This document shows positions 33,650 through 44,860 of a stretch of 64,000 nt of DNA, in pieces. This stretch comes from Pyricularia pennisetigena (Eukaryota > Ascomycota > Sordariomycetes > Magnaporthales > Pyriculariaceae): assembly GCF_004337985.1 (NCBI RefSeq), contig NW_021940918.1, positions 2,708,169 to 2,772,168 on the forward strand. The letters run 5' to 3'. The translations under genes and the position numbers were made by a program. Position 1 is the first letter of the stretch; every line of letters begins with the position of its first letter. The notes under the pieces were generated by a model that did not search any database, was not told where the DNA came from, and saw only the letters and a list, made by a program, of their open reading frames with translations.

Positions 33650-34990
33650 TATTGTATAGGTTTGAAAATATAGTTTTTTTTTCGCTAAATTCGTTTTTTA
33701 ATTCGTTATTAGATTCGTCCGTTGGGGTTTGTTGGATTATCCGGATGCGGTGGGTTTGTCCCAATAGTTTTAGTTTTAATTTTTTTAAAGTATTTAATTC
33801 CGTAAATTCGGGTAATTTGGCGTTTTACCTGCGTAATTGTACCGGTGGTTTGGTTTTAATAAATACACGGTTTCCTATTATTAGGGTCCGAATGCTTTTA
33901 AATTTTTATGGGTATTATCCTGCGTCCATTTTTACGCTGTTATGGATTATATAATTATCGTCGTAATATATAATCCAATTTTTTAAATTATATTAATCCG
34001 GTGGTATTTGTTGGTGGGTGGTGGCATTTAATCCTCGTAGTTTTTTGGAATCGGGGTGTAAATCCGGAATACTTTGGGGATAAAATTTGGCTATATGTCC
34101 TGGTTTTTCGCATTTAAAATATTTACCATTTTTGGGATTTTTGCGCGGTTTTTTATATTAGGTCGCGTTAAAATTTATGGGTCCGTTATATATTCCGTAG
34201 GAAATATTATATTGGCGAAGCGGTTTGGGGTATTAGTATTTGCGTCCCGTATTGGTTTGTCGCAAAATTGGCCCCTATACGTTGCGTTTTTCGCGTCGTT
34301 CCAATTTCCGTTCGTAAAATCGGTTATCGATTTTAACTGCTAATTTTACGTACTCGGTTAAGGTATCGGGTCGTTTTTTTTTAATAAATTCGTTTTTAAC
34401 TTTTTTTTTAAATCCCGTATAAAAGCGTGCCATTAAGGTTTCGGGGCCCTATAGTAATTTGGCGGTAATTTATCGAAATTTACTGGCATATTTAAATACC
34501 GATTTGGTTTAGGTAAGGCGTACCAATTTACGCTTAACCGTGCGTTCCTCGTCTGGGTTACCGAATGCTCCCCTAAAACATTTTTCGAAATTCTCGTAAT
34601 CGTCGAAAATGCGGTTAATTTCAACTTTACGGTTTTTTTCCTTATCGTGGTCCAAATAATTTCGTAGGATTGGTTCGAATTAGGTAAACGCATCGCCCTT
34701 TAATAGCGAGGCTGCGTAAATGACCTTTTCTGCGTTATTATCGAAATTATCTTCGTTAAAGTAAAAATAAACCCGGGTTTCCGTAAAAAATCCCTGCAAA
34801 ATACCTGGGGTACCATTATAGGGTAATAATAAAAAATATTTAATATAATTCCTATTAATTCGATTAATTTATTCGGTTATTCGTTCCTGGAATTGTCGAT
34901 TTTTTGTTTGGAACGTCGCGACTATTTAACGCAAAGCGTTAGCGCTGGCCGGAGCGTTAATGGTAAAAAAGGTTTAAAAGGTGGTTTTGT
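33650..34990 (-). pseudogene. gypsy copy 2 gag remnant
   Basis: The minus strand at 34433-34730 matches the gag segment of copy 1 in an equivalent position; stops are frequent. Confidence 0.7.
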
Positions 34991-35060
34991 TGGAAAACAT
35001 TATTTCGGCGATACTGTTCGGTATATTTTAAGGCAAAATATTGAATAAAAGCAATTAAAA

Positions 35061-35515
35061 TGTTACGATTAAAGTATCGGGTAACCTATTCTTAGGGTAA
35101 AATACAGTGGGTTAAAGCAATTGAGCGTTTTAACTGGGTAATTGGGGTTTTTAATAATTGGGGTAAAATTATAATCGTTTTTAAATAAATATTAAAGTTA
35201 ATTAGAGTTTAATTGCTGCTAAGCAATCCTAAAATCGAATTTATTTACATGGTAATAAGCGTGCCTTATATAAACTATATTCCGAATGTGATTTCCCTTA
35301 ATCTGTTACAAATCGCAGAAATTATTTCGCCTAATCTATTGTAATTTTTTAAAGATTATTGAAATTACCTTTTTGGCGATTACGTGGCGTCACGTGACTT
35401 TTCCCTTAGGTAATCGATGTTCTGTTGTCGGCGATTTCTTTGGGCGAGTGTCGTTAGGAGGGGTGTGACCCCGCCTGGCCTTATTGGTACCGACCCATCT
35501 TGTCTGGTCGTAATA
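35061..35515 (-). repeat. gypsy copy 2, 5' LTR
   Basis: 455 bp. Differs from 28263-28717 essentially by transitions. Confidence 0.9.
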
Positions 35516-35793
35516 GATCGGTCCGTTTAAACCTTTAAAAATATCGTTTTTTGCGATTTATTCGCGGAAATACATATTACGGTATTCCGTAAATATTTCC
35601 GCGCTCCGTTTTTATAATATTGGTACGTTATTTAACCCCTAATTAAAAATAGGAACGCTTAAATTAGGTGCGAATAATAATTTATTTTATAATAAACCCA
35701 ATTATCCGATTATTTCGTCCTTTAAAAACTCCAATATCAATTCGTGGATCCGGTTTATTAAAAATTCGTATTTATTATTAAATTTACCGGTTT

Positions 35794-36633
35794 TTATTTT
35801 TTTTTTTCTAATCCCTGGTAAAAACGTATTTCGTCGAGTCGGACGTTACGTAAGGTAATAACCCTGTCGAAAAAAGGTACCCAAATATAATATATTTTAA
35901 ATAATTTATATTTAATTAGGTATCCTACGTGCGTTTTAAAGCTCGTTTTAAATATTACCCTATCTTTTAATTTCGCTTTTACCGGGTTTAATACGTAGGT
36001 TTTACACCCGTATACGTACGTATTAAACCAATTTGGGCGCAGGTTTTTGTTTAATATAATAAATAATATAAATATATACCATTTAAAAAACCTTTTAAAC
36101 CATACTAATAGGATTTCGTTTGGGTTAAAACTTTTCCGGTTTATTAATGGATTTATATTAATAAAATAATTTGCGGTTATAATTATTTTTAGCCAAATAA
36201 AAGTAGGTAAATTAATTGCCAAACGCATTTTAAACGCGCGCACAATTACCTCGTATCCCGAACGTTTTATTTGGCCGTTCGGTTTATATATATTAAAAAA
36301 AAGCGTTTTTATTTCGATCCCAAATTTTTTGCAATATTTTTGGTAAAAAATATATCCCGTATACGCTATTAAAATAAATTCGTTATCGTGGAAAAATTTC
36401 GCAATTTGTAAACCGTATTGGCGCGTTACCCATTGTTCGAAACCGAATATTATTAACACGAATTTTGCCTTCGTTTTTCCGGTAAACGGAATAATCGTTA
36501 AACGCCCCGAATATTCGTTTTTTAATAATAGCAAATACCGTATACCAGTACCTAATTTTTTAAAATGGAAAAAATTTAGGTATATTATATGGTAAAATTT
36601 ATATAATTCGCCTTTTAAGCGTTTCGATACCAT
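35794..36633 (-). pseudogene. copia integrase, 279-codon open remnant
   Basis: An uninterrupted frame despite RIP. It reads GTGIRYLLLLKNEYSGRLT, FEQWVTRQYGLQIAKFFHDNE, YCKKFGIEIKT, PNGQIKRSGYEVIVRA and NPNEILL, the layout of the copia integrase core and its following segment. The first catalytic position reads Asn where the family has Asp, and the glutamate of the third block reads Lys, so it is inactive though open. Confidence 0.8.
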
Positions 36634-36699
36634 TGTTTTACCATATATTTAAACGTACGTTTCGCATTCCAATATTTTTGGTCCTTTAATTTTTACACC

Positions 36700-38000
36700 T
36701 TTAACCCGGTGGACTAACGCCTTAAACGTTTCCAGACCCAGGTGGCCGGCTTTCCAATACCAAATTAACGAATTATTTTCTTTTTCGTCGTATATTCCCG
36801 TGGAATTTTTTTATGGAATCCTAATAAATTTTATCCAACCTTTTATAACCGTTAAGGAAATAATACCTGCAAAAAATATTTGTACGGTAAAAACAACGCG
36901 CAAATAATAAATAAATTTATATTATAAAAAAATTACGTTATTACGTCGTTATAAACCGCATAATACCAAATTGTCCTTTATATTCCCTAAACGCAAAATG
37001 CAATTCCAGCCGTTATATTATACGTTTTTATCCCTTAAACGCGCTTTTAACACGATATTAACGTAAAAATTGGGCACGTACGTTATATTAACGAATTTTA
37101 ACGTTCGTCCTCCGTTTAACACGTTTTATATAATACGCGTACCAAACGCGGTAATTTTAAATTGTTAAATACCGTATATAACGAATTACGGATCCGTATT
37201 TATAAATTTACGGATAAAACCCGGGTCCAAGCGTTTTTTAACGTTTACCAAATATATAAAACAGCAATTATCGAACAAAATATTATTATAATATAAATTG
37301 TGGGAAATGTTTATAAACGTAAATGCGTTGGTTTTTTTATCGTAACGTATTTAAAAATATATAAAATCGTTGGGTTCGTTAAAAATGGTTAAATAAGCCG
37401 CCGAAATAATGGGTGGCCCCCCCTATTTTCTAAATTACGGTGCTTTTTTCGTCCCTCCGTTCGTGGTAAATCCTAATTCGGTAATTACACCTTTTTAAAT
37501 TAATAATTCGCGGACAAAAAACCAACGGTCCTTTTTAAATTCGGCGCAAATTTTTTGCGATTTTCGGCTAAATAAAAACCACGTATACGGATTTTAAAAT
37601 TCCTCCCTATTACCGCGTACACCAATTTTTCGCATAAATTTGGTAATTAAAAATAATTATAATTATAAAAATATTTATTCCGTATATTTCCCCTGTTTTT
37701 ACCCCTATTAGGAACGTGGTTTAAATTTTTATTTTATTTTTTAACGGATCCGCCAAATATCGTATAAAATTTAACGAAATTGCGGCCACCTTTTATTAAA
37801 AAATTGGTAATATCGTCGTAAAACGCGCTTTTAAATTATTTGAAAATATATTTAAAAGTAATCGTATAATTCGGTTTATTTAACTTATTCCGAACGTTTA
37901 TAATTTAAAAAAGTTGGAAATATCCTCCGGTTTTAATAAAGTTTTTAATCGCGGAATCCCTTTTAAAATCGGTTATTTTATAATTCCGGGTTTTTTCGTA
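36700..38000 (-). other. copia interior between gag and integrase
   Basis: RIP-mutated sequence expected to hold the protease and integrase zinc-binding region; no motif is clear. Confidence 0.5.
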
Positions 38001-38760
38001 AATTGAATTATAAATTTTAAACCAATTCGTTTTATTATTTATTGTACGAATTAAAACCAGGGCTATTTTGTAATTTTTAATAACCTATTTTTTAACGTGC
38101 GTTAAAAAAAGTGCGAATTTCTTTTAAAACGTTTTAATTGTCCTTTTAAACGTGTTTTAACCGTTGCGTTAAACGGTAAAAAATACCGTATTAAAATACG
38201 TTGGGTTTATATTTTTTATAACCTATTGCAGGAAAATATTAATTTTTCGGAATTGTTCGTTTATATAATTTTTTTATAATTCCTGCGTTTCGCGTGTTTT
38301 ATTTACCGCGCGCTTTATTTCGGAAGGCGTAAAACTGCTAAATATAACAAATTCCTTTAAACCCTTAAAAATAAATTTATTTATATTTACAAATAATTTG
38401 GCGATTTGGTTTATTTTGCGTTTGGTTTTAAGCGGGTTTAAGTTCCAAATTCGTAAATTTGCATAATAATCGTCGAATCGGAAGCGTTTAAACGATTTTG
38501 TAACGTTTTCGGTAAATTTTTCAAATATTGGGAATTTTTCGTCGGTTTGTTGGTTTGGATTAACTAATTTCCAAATGCGTAATATTTTTGCATTTTGGCG
38601 ATAAATTTTAAACTATTTAAACTATTGGGCGCGTAAGTTAAGCGTTATTGGCGATTTTTGGAGCTTTTCGGTCGTAAATATAATATGCGGTAAAAAAAAA
38701 AAAAAATAGATAAAATAAACGTTATTCGTATTAATATATAATTGCAATTTGCGTAAAATA
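38000..38760 (-). pseudogene. copia gag remnant
   Basis: The minus strand reads EKLQKSPITLNLRAQ, then stops, then ILRIWKLVNPNQQTDEKFP and ANLRIWNLNP, and a KLFVNINKFI helix, consistent with a copia capsid domain. A few stops, consistent with RIP, interrupt it. Confidence 0.7.
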
Positions 38761-38786
38761 AAAATTTTATAATTTACAGCTGTACC

Positions 38787-38797
38787 GGGCTTATAAC
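38787..38797 (-). other. candidate copia primer-binding site (half initiator tRNA-Met)
   Basis: Directly inside the 5' LTR the minus strand reads GTTATAAGCCC, which matches the complement of the initiator tRNA-Met anticodon arm (GGGCTCATAAC) except for one G-to-A change typical of RIP. Drosophila copia is known to prime from this tRNA region. Confidence 0.5.
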
Positions 38798-38963
38798 TGA
38801 CGCACACGAACGTACACGTGCAGTTTGCATGAGTGGTAGGAGAGCCATGTATTCAGGTAGGGTGCGCTTTTTAGGCTAACGAGCGTGGCAGCGCTTTTAT
38901 GGTGTGCACAGCGCTGACTAAGCTCATCTGGTCATGTGATGCCAAGATCTATCTACTGCAACA
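38798..38963 (-). repeat. copia 5' LTR (right, 166 bp)
   Basis: Starts TGACGC and ends GCAACA; barely mutated compared with the adjacent interior, so the RIP boundary is abrupt at its inner edge. Confidence 0.9.
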
Positions 38964-38968
38964 ACTGG
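38964..38968. repeat. target-site duplication ACTGG, right copy
   Basis: Matches 16380-16384. Confidence 0.85.
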
Positions 38969-39600
38969 CCTATAATGGTAGAATGTTAGAATATGGAAAG
39001 TCGGCCGTGGCACAAGGCCATGGCAGAAGACGGCAAGGAAACTGGCACGTAAGCTATTATGTAAGGCTGTTACCATGCTTGGATTCCCCATGATTGTATG
39101 CGTGAGCTAACACTACTATGTATGTAGCCGCCAATACAGGCGGTTGCAATTGATTAAGGCGGTGGGCATAGTACGTAAAAATTTGTAGGCGTGAGGATTA
39201 AGTGATCGCATTGGACAGGTTTCAAGGGCACGGTTTCCTTAGTGGCTGAGTACCTTACTTAGCTGTTGAGAATAAAATGACCCTCGGCGCGTCCCCTGCT
39301 CGACTTTGCCAAATACGCGACAAAGTAGATGGATCCTTGTCAGTGCCCCACCTCTGGGAGCCCACTTCGCAAACAATTCCCCCTCGCAACCGCAGCGCGA
39401 CGCAACGCAACTTCCCGTGGTTCTTTCTTTACTTTTTTGTTGTCTCGCGACTGTAAAACTGTCGCCGTATCGCTGGATCTGTTTTGCATTGCATTCCTCT
39501 CTGCATCACCAATAACAAAATATCAGCCCTTATATCTACGCGCTTCGAAAGATTTAATACGCCAAGCTGCCAGAATCGTCTCTCACGCCCCACCGCCACC
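38969..39600. other. gene-free interval upstream of ASF1
   Basis: Normal composition resumes at once after the element. It contains the ASF1 promoter and a pyrimidine-rich 5' leader; no other gene is seen. Confidence 0.5.
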
Positions 39601-40657
39601 ATGTCTGTCGTAACGCTACTCGGGGCAAATGTTATGAACAACCCTGCCAAGTTCACAGACAAGTACGAATTCGAGATCACCTTTGAATGTTTGGAGCAGC
39701 TGGAGAAGGGTATGACTTGTCGGTTCTAGTTTCCGGCAGTTGAATATGATGTTGACGTTTCCGTTGAATCTAGACCTTGAATGGAAACTGACATATGTCG
39801 GTTCTGCCACTTCGTAAGTCAACATAGCCCCTCTGTTGTTACTAGAACAACTGGCTGACCGGATGGAATCCCCGTGACAGCGACCAGTATGACCAGGAGC
39901 TCGACAGCCTACTGGTCGGGCCGATTCCCGTCGGCGTCAACAAGTTCATCTTTGAAGCGGCCGCACCCGACACGAGCAAAATCCCCGACACGGACGTACT
40001 GGGCGTTACCGTCATTCTCCTGACCTGCTCGTACGATGAACGCGAGTTCGTCCGTGTTGGCTACTACGTCAACAATGAGTATGATTCAGAGGAACTCAAC
40101 GCTGACCCGCCGGCCAAGCCTATCATCGATCGCATCCGCCGCAACATCCTTGCTGATAAGCCTCGGGTGACAAGGTTTGCCATCAAGTGGTATGTTTTCA
40201 ATCTTATGTGGCAATTTTACTGAATATTATTTAATAACCAAGCTTGGCAACCAGGGATTCTGAGCTGACGGCACCCGCCGAATTTCCCCCGGACCAACCT
40301 GAGGCTGATTTGGTAGCCGACGAGGAGGAGTACGGCGCCGAGGAGCTTGCTGAAGAAGAGGAGGAAGAGGCTGCTGCCACTGGCGCTGCAGCCAATGGCG
40401 AGGGCTCCGCTGCAGCCGCCGGCCAGGATTCAGAAATGGCTGTTGATGGGGCCGAAGGTGCCGAGAATGGAGCTAACGACGATGAGCTTTCAGACGACGG
40501 CAGTGTCGATATCGAGGGCGAGAGTGAAGACGAACTCGAAGAGGAGCTCCAGGAGGTTGAAGGTGATGCTGGTGACGCTATGGATATGGATGTCGACATG
40601 GACAAGCCATCGCAAGCTTCGGGCGCTCAGAAACCCGCTGAGATTATGTCTCACTAA
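39601..40657 (+). CDS. asf1: ASF1 histone H3-H4 chaperone
   Basis: Exons 39601-39709, 39774-39813, 39881-40189 and 40255-40657 give 286 residues. The conserved immunoglobulin-like core covers about residues 1-155: [89 protein letters not shown]1 carries H3-H4 dimers to CAF-1 and HIRA in the nucleus during replication, repair and silencing. The C-terminal tail of about 130 residues is very acidic with long Asp/Glu and Ala-rich runs, as in other fungal ASF1 proteins. The start has a good context (CCACCATG). It is the first intact gene to the right of the retrotransposon nest. Confidence 0.97.
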
Positions 40658-42537
40658 TGGGGAACGAATGTTACGAGAAGACTTTCATCAGCAGGGCGCT
40701 TCCGCGGGGTTTTGCTTTGACGCTTTGCGTCATGTCTAGGGTGTGATTATCACGTTTGGCTGGGCTTGGGAAAATACCATTTGGATGACGGATGAAGTAG
40801 GACTTAATGATTGTTTGCGTTTTATCTTTTATTTCTGCGCTGCATTGTTGAATGAAGAGGGATACAAAGAGTTGGTTAGATTAACTGTCTGCAGTGCGGC
40901 AATAACCCATGGCGATGACGTCTCATAGTTACCTAGCGCAGCCACAAATAACAGAGGCTGCCTTTGATGAAAGTATGACCTTGACTGAGAATGGCTGGTA
41001 AGCATGTCGGATATACATCATGAACCTCTTTAAAATTCCTCCATAAGATCATTTCACTGCCTGGGTACCTCGGGTTTCAAAGCTCGACATCAACGTATCT
41101 GACATGGAGCCGAATCTGGTCCGGGTTTTCGTCTTCAGAATCTGCCAACTTGCAACAGGCAGGTACGTCACTGCAACAAGTTACCAAGTAAAAAAGTTGG
41201 CTAAAATACCTCAGGTAACGTGGCAGATACATATTGCCATGCTGCATCGCCAGATGTTGGGCTTTGAAATCAAAACTATGTTGAATTGCCTCTATATGAT
41301 TTCATCGGCTCATATTCCAACGGCATGATCCTATGTTCATTGAGACTAACGGAAAGGCAAGCCACTAACTTTGGCTTTGCTCACACATAACACTGCCTTG
41401 GACAAGTGCACACCGGCAAAGAGATAGAAGAGGTTTTGAGGCTGCAGTGGGATGGTATTCCTAAGCAGCACCTATCTGCTAGCTAAGTGCAACTAGAATA
41501 GAGCGGTGCCTAATGTCACTGCTTGCATGCCTTCTGGGTATTAGTGCTGTACAGTTTGCTGCATAGAGGGGTACGGGTAGGGCTGAACCACCTGTGCTTC
41601 TAGGCTAGACTAAAGAGAAGCCCCGTCAGACCAAGTTTGATAGTGGTTACGCCTTGTGACTAGAATACTTGTGATAGGAGCGGCTTTTGTGTGCAACATG
41701 CAGTGGCAACTATAATGCTATGTTTCTGTTTCCGCCTCGAGTTGCTTCGTCGAGAATCTATAAAACAGCTGCGATAGTCCAGGGGTCTTAATCGATGGGG
41801 GAGTTGGGGGTTACCGATACAGAGCTTTGCGGCTTATCCAGGGGGAAAACTTTTGGAGTGGCGTGTGGATCGAAGCTTCTTATTGCCGCAGACAGATATT
41901 GGAATTCTGCTGTGACTTTAGTGGCCCCTTTTGTCAGTTATGCTCCACAGCTAGCTACTGGCATATCAGATGATGCACGCTAACAACATTAATGATATTA
42001 TTATCTCCATTCGTATGTTTCTACATCTAGATGTATATAGATGCCTTGATGTCGTTCCCGACTTTTATAGCCACCATCCTGCTATCAAGATTTATAGTAG
42101 GATTCCTTGGGACAAATGTATAATACCCGACAGTGAGTCATAATATCATCTAACTTGTCTCTCAAGGACACTGACTTTCTCCCCAGCAAAACAGAGATTA
42201 ACCAATACTTTGTTTCAAGGTGCGACGCTGATTTTTCCCTTGCCTTGCACCGCAGCTGAACTTCAACCTATCTTCACCACCATGTTTACTTCTAAACCGG
42301 CAAAGTTGGGTATGGTAATGAAGTTCCGTACTAGAAATAGATCATCTCAGCCAAGGTCCCTGGTCAGGCAGCTTATTTGTAGTTGGGAACAGTACAGAGG
42401 TAGCTAGTTGATCAGATTGATGAAGCTAGACGATATGAGCATAAAGATGAATCATCACATACCTGAGACCAAGGCCGACATGCATCTACAGAACAGTATC
42501 CCTTAAGAGGTAAACGTTTTTGCTCCATGCTCTCTGG
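40658..42537. other. 1.9-kb gene-free interval
   Basis: No domain-bearing frame, RNA gene or repeat recognised; composition is normal. It holds the 3' ends of ASF1 (+) and BOL2 (-). Confidence 0.45.
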
Positions 42538-42981
42538 TCACCCTTTGACGCCATCCACGTGACCACCAACGGTGCCATCCATGGACGGACCATCTGCACC
42601 CGTTGCCGAAGCCTTATCACGCTCCCACTCCTCGGGGGTTTGGCATTTTGCTGTCCATGCGTGGATGCGCGCTATCTCGTCCTTCATGGCCGCGTTTACC
42701 AGCCTATGCCGCTTAAGCGAGTTCTTGCCAGCGAATTCGGGCGATACAATCAGAACGGTGAATGCTTGTCCGCAACCGCCTTGAATGTGTGTTTTTTTTG
42801 TTTGATCAGCATTTCATGTCAAGACAAAAAGCATTAAACCTCTCAACGATATCTCTAGGCTACCAACGGCCCGAGGATGCCATGACATACCTGACATGTC
42901 CGTAACTTCGGCATGTATTGCCTTTAGCCTCTCAGTGAGCGCATCCTTGATGGACGCCTCTGTGATTTCCAAGTCTGCCAT
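42538..42981 (-). CDS. bol2: BolA-like protein BOL2/Fra2
   Basis: Two exons, 42981-42891 and 42779-42538, give 110 residues. After MADLEITEASIKDALTERLK comes the conserved GGCGQAF with the family cysteine, then VLIVSPEFAGKNSLKRHRLVN, the helical recognition motif with its histidine, then EIARIHAW and CQTPEEW. BOL2/Fra2 forms [2Fe-2S]-bridged complexes with monothiol glutaredoxins Grx3/4 in cytosol and nucleus and takes part in iron sensing. The last 25 residues are Gly/Asp-rich and low in conservation. The mitochondrial BOL1 and BOL3 types lack this exact GGCGQ arrangement, so BOL2 is preferred. Confidence 0.92.
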
Positions 42982-43332
42982 TTTGACAAGAAATTAAAAA
43001 AAGCAACTTGTCTCTTTCAGTACTTTTGAATCGTTGCACCTCGCTGGCGACATCGTGGGGTTGCGATGCGCCGCAAGTATAGGGAAGGGAGAGGGGTGCC
43101 GGCCCCTCTCAGAGTGGAGCAAAGCATTGCGTCATTGGCCAATTCGTCTCCTTCGCCGAAAGAAATACACACTGTATGTATCCTAAATAAAGGTCCACTT
43201 TTGGATGTTGAGAGCTCCCCACTCTTGTGTCGACTTGCTCAAGCTTTAGCCTCAACTCAAGGTTCAAGGTACAGCAAGCTGCATGCACTATCAACTACCC
43301 TCGTCTATCCTGGTCGTTGGCTTTTAAGTCGG
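42982..43332. other. divergent promoter of BOL2 and NIF3-like genes
   Basis: Spacer between two divergent genes; a frame open from 43066 onward is continuous with the NIF3-like first exon. Confidence 0.5.
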
Positions 43333-43503
43333 ATGCTTGTGTGTACCAGGCTCGTCGGACCGCTCAGGCGTCTTCCACTACGTATATCTCTGGTTTCTAA
43401 GCCTGTTCATTGCTCTACCCACTTGCTTCAACAAGCGTCGATTCGCTGTGGTCTTGCACTGGTGCCAACTCAAAGGCGGATCTTCACCCAACCGTCAAAC
43501 AGC

Positions 43504-44618
43504 ATGGATCTCAAATCCTCTTCTTTTACCAATGCCGTGGTGTCAGCCATGAGATCATTGTGAGTTGCTCATTGGTTGATTTGCGTGCATTTCTGGGTTT
43601 ATTCTTATTTCATTTGTTTATATCTTGTTTTTGTCACGGGGTTCTCTTTCATGTGTCCTCGTTGCATTTACTGAAACGCTGCCAGGTATCCCGAGGAACT
43701 CGCAGATAGAGCTTGGGACAACGTTGGTCTGCTGTTGGAAAACACCGAAGATGCTGGATCAGCACCTGTGGTTCTCTTGACCAACGATGTGACTGCTGCT
43801 GTTGTAGACGAGGCTATTGCCAAGAATGCTTCAGTTATCATCAGCTATCGTGAGTTTTCTGGTGGTTGATTTAGTGCCACAAGTTCTGGCATGCGAGCTT
43901 CTAGCTAACTCAAACCACAGACCCGCCAATTTTTAGAGGGCTCAAGTCAATCACCCTTAAAGACCCTCAACAACAGCTCCTCCTTCAGCTTGTCAAGCAT
44001 AACATTGCTGTCTATAGCCCCCATACAGCCGTGGACGCCACGCCAGGGGGTCTCAACGATTGGTTGGCAGATCTGGTTTCGGCCGCTGCAAGTGACTTCC
44101 CTCAGGTCAAGGTTGAACGCACAAATGCCAAGCCTGTGACGTCGGCAATCCCTGCAGGGTTCGAGGGTGCTGGATACGGGCGCGTGTGCAAGTTCAGTGA
44201 ACCCGTCCCCTGGCACAGGGTGGTGAACGCAGTGGCACAAAAGCTGGGCCAGAGATACGTCTCTCTTGCGACACCGCGTGGTTTCCCCAAGGGCACGCCG
44301 CGAGGCGACCACGCCAGCACCCCGAGTGTGACATCGGTAGCTGTCTGCGCGGGATCAGGGGCGGATGTTCTCGCCGGCTGCGGAGCCGACATGCTGATCA
44401 CTGGCGAAATGAGCCATCACGCAGCCCTGCACGCGACGATGCGAGGGCAGATAGTTATGACGGTGTTCCACAGCAACTCGGAGAGGAGGTTTCTGCGCGA
44501 TGTGATGCAAGGCAAGCTTTCCGAGGCGATAAAAGCACACTTCTCGCAAGATGCAAGTGTGCTTGTGAGCGAAGCAGACAGCGATCCGTTTGAGGTCTGG
44601 GACCTCAACAGCGTATAA
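43504..44618 (+). CDS. NIF3/DUF34-family protein
   Basis: Exons 43504-43559, 43686-43849 and 43921-44618 give 305 residues. The NIF3 fold is recognised from YPEELADRAWDNVGLLLEN, the metal-site motif YHPPIFRGLK, VYSPHTAVDATPGGLNDWLA, VAVCAGSGADVL, GADMLITGEMSHHAALHA and a C-terminal FHSNSERRFL with VLVSEADSDPFEVW. NIF3 proteins form toroidal hexamers with a di-metal centre; the activity is unsettled (GTP cyclohydrolase-like hydrolase suggested). The reading frame stays open far upstream, and an ATG at 43333 would add a 57-residue leader with many Arg and no acidic residue, as in mitochondrial presequences. Both starts may be used. Confidence 0.93.
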
Positions 44619-44776
44619 GCGTGCGTGTGAATACTGGCCATAGCACAGTGTCATCATGGCTCAACTCCCAGCCTTCTTGTCGGCTATTTGGGCGAAAATA
44701 AAGTGATGGCTTCATTTGGGGGTATATATTACTTGGGTGCTGTGAATGTTGGCGTGCTGACTTGGAAACAACCAAA

Positions 44777-44825
44777 TCAGTCGTTCCCCTTCTCAACATT
44801 TCCATCTTCTCCGTCTTCTTCTTCG

Positions 44826-44860
<35 letters not shown>

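Larger units (their letters stand above)
28263..35515 (-). mobile_element. chromodomain Ty3/gypsy retrotransposon, copy 2 (RIP-mutated)
   Basis: A 7253-bp element with 455-bp LTRs (28263-28717 and 35061-35515) and GATCG duplications. The interior is closely related to copy 1 and has the same order on the minus strand: gag near 34433-34730, protease region near 33252-33497, reverse transcriptase around 32.1-31.4 kb, RNase H around 31.2 kb, integrase around 30358-30609, chromodomain around 29.6-29.75 kb. The RT active site still reads YLDD near 31745. The LTRs differ from copy 1 in their right half, so the two belong to sister subfamilies rather than being copies of one insertion. Confidence 0.93.
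16385..38963 (-). mobile_element. RIP-mutated Ty1/copia retrotransposon with two nested gypsy insertions
   Basis: Matching 166-bp direct repeats (16385-16550 and 38798-38963), both starting TG and the right one ending CA, are bounded by 5-bp ACTGG duplications. Removing the two nested gypsy elements leaves about 8.1 kb. On the minus strand the order is gag-like (about 38.0-38.75 kb), integrase (36633-35794), reverse transcriptase (about 27.1 kb), RNase H (about 26.2 kb), which is the copia order. The polypurine tract at the left LTR and the primer site at the right LTR agree with this direction. Almost all interior cytosines that remain are in CG, CC or CT, and CA/TG are scarce, the pattern left by RIP. 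Most frames are broken; the element is dead. Confidence 0.92.

Noticed and set aside
16999..35515. Repeated 443-455-bp sequences as a CRISPR or satellite array
   Set aside because: Only four copies at element ends with TG...CA-type termini and 5-bp duplications; these are LTRs.
16551..38797. AT-rich block as a horizontally acquired or bacterial island
   Set aside because: Composition is explained by RIP of retrotransposons with recognisable LTRs, target duplications and pol domains.
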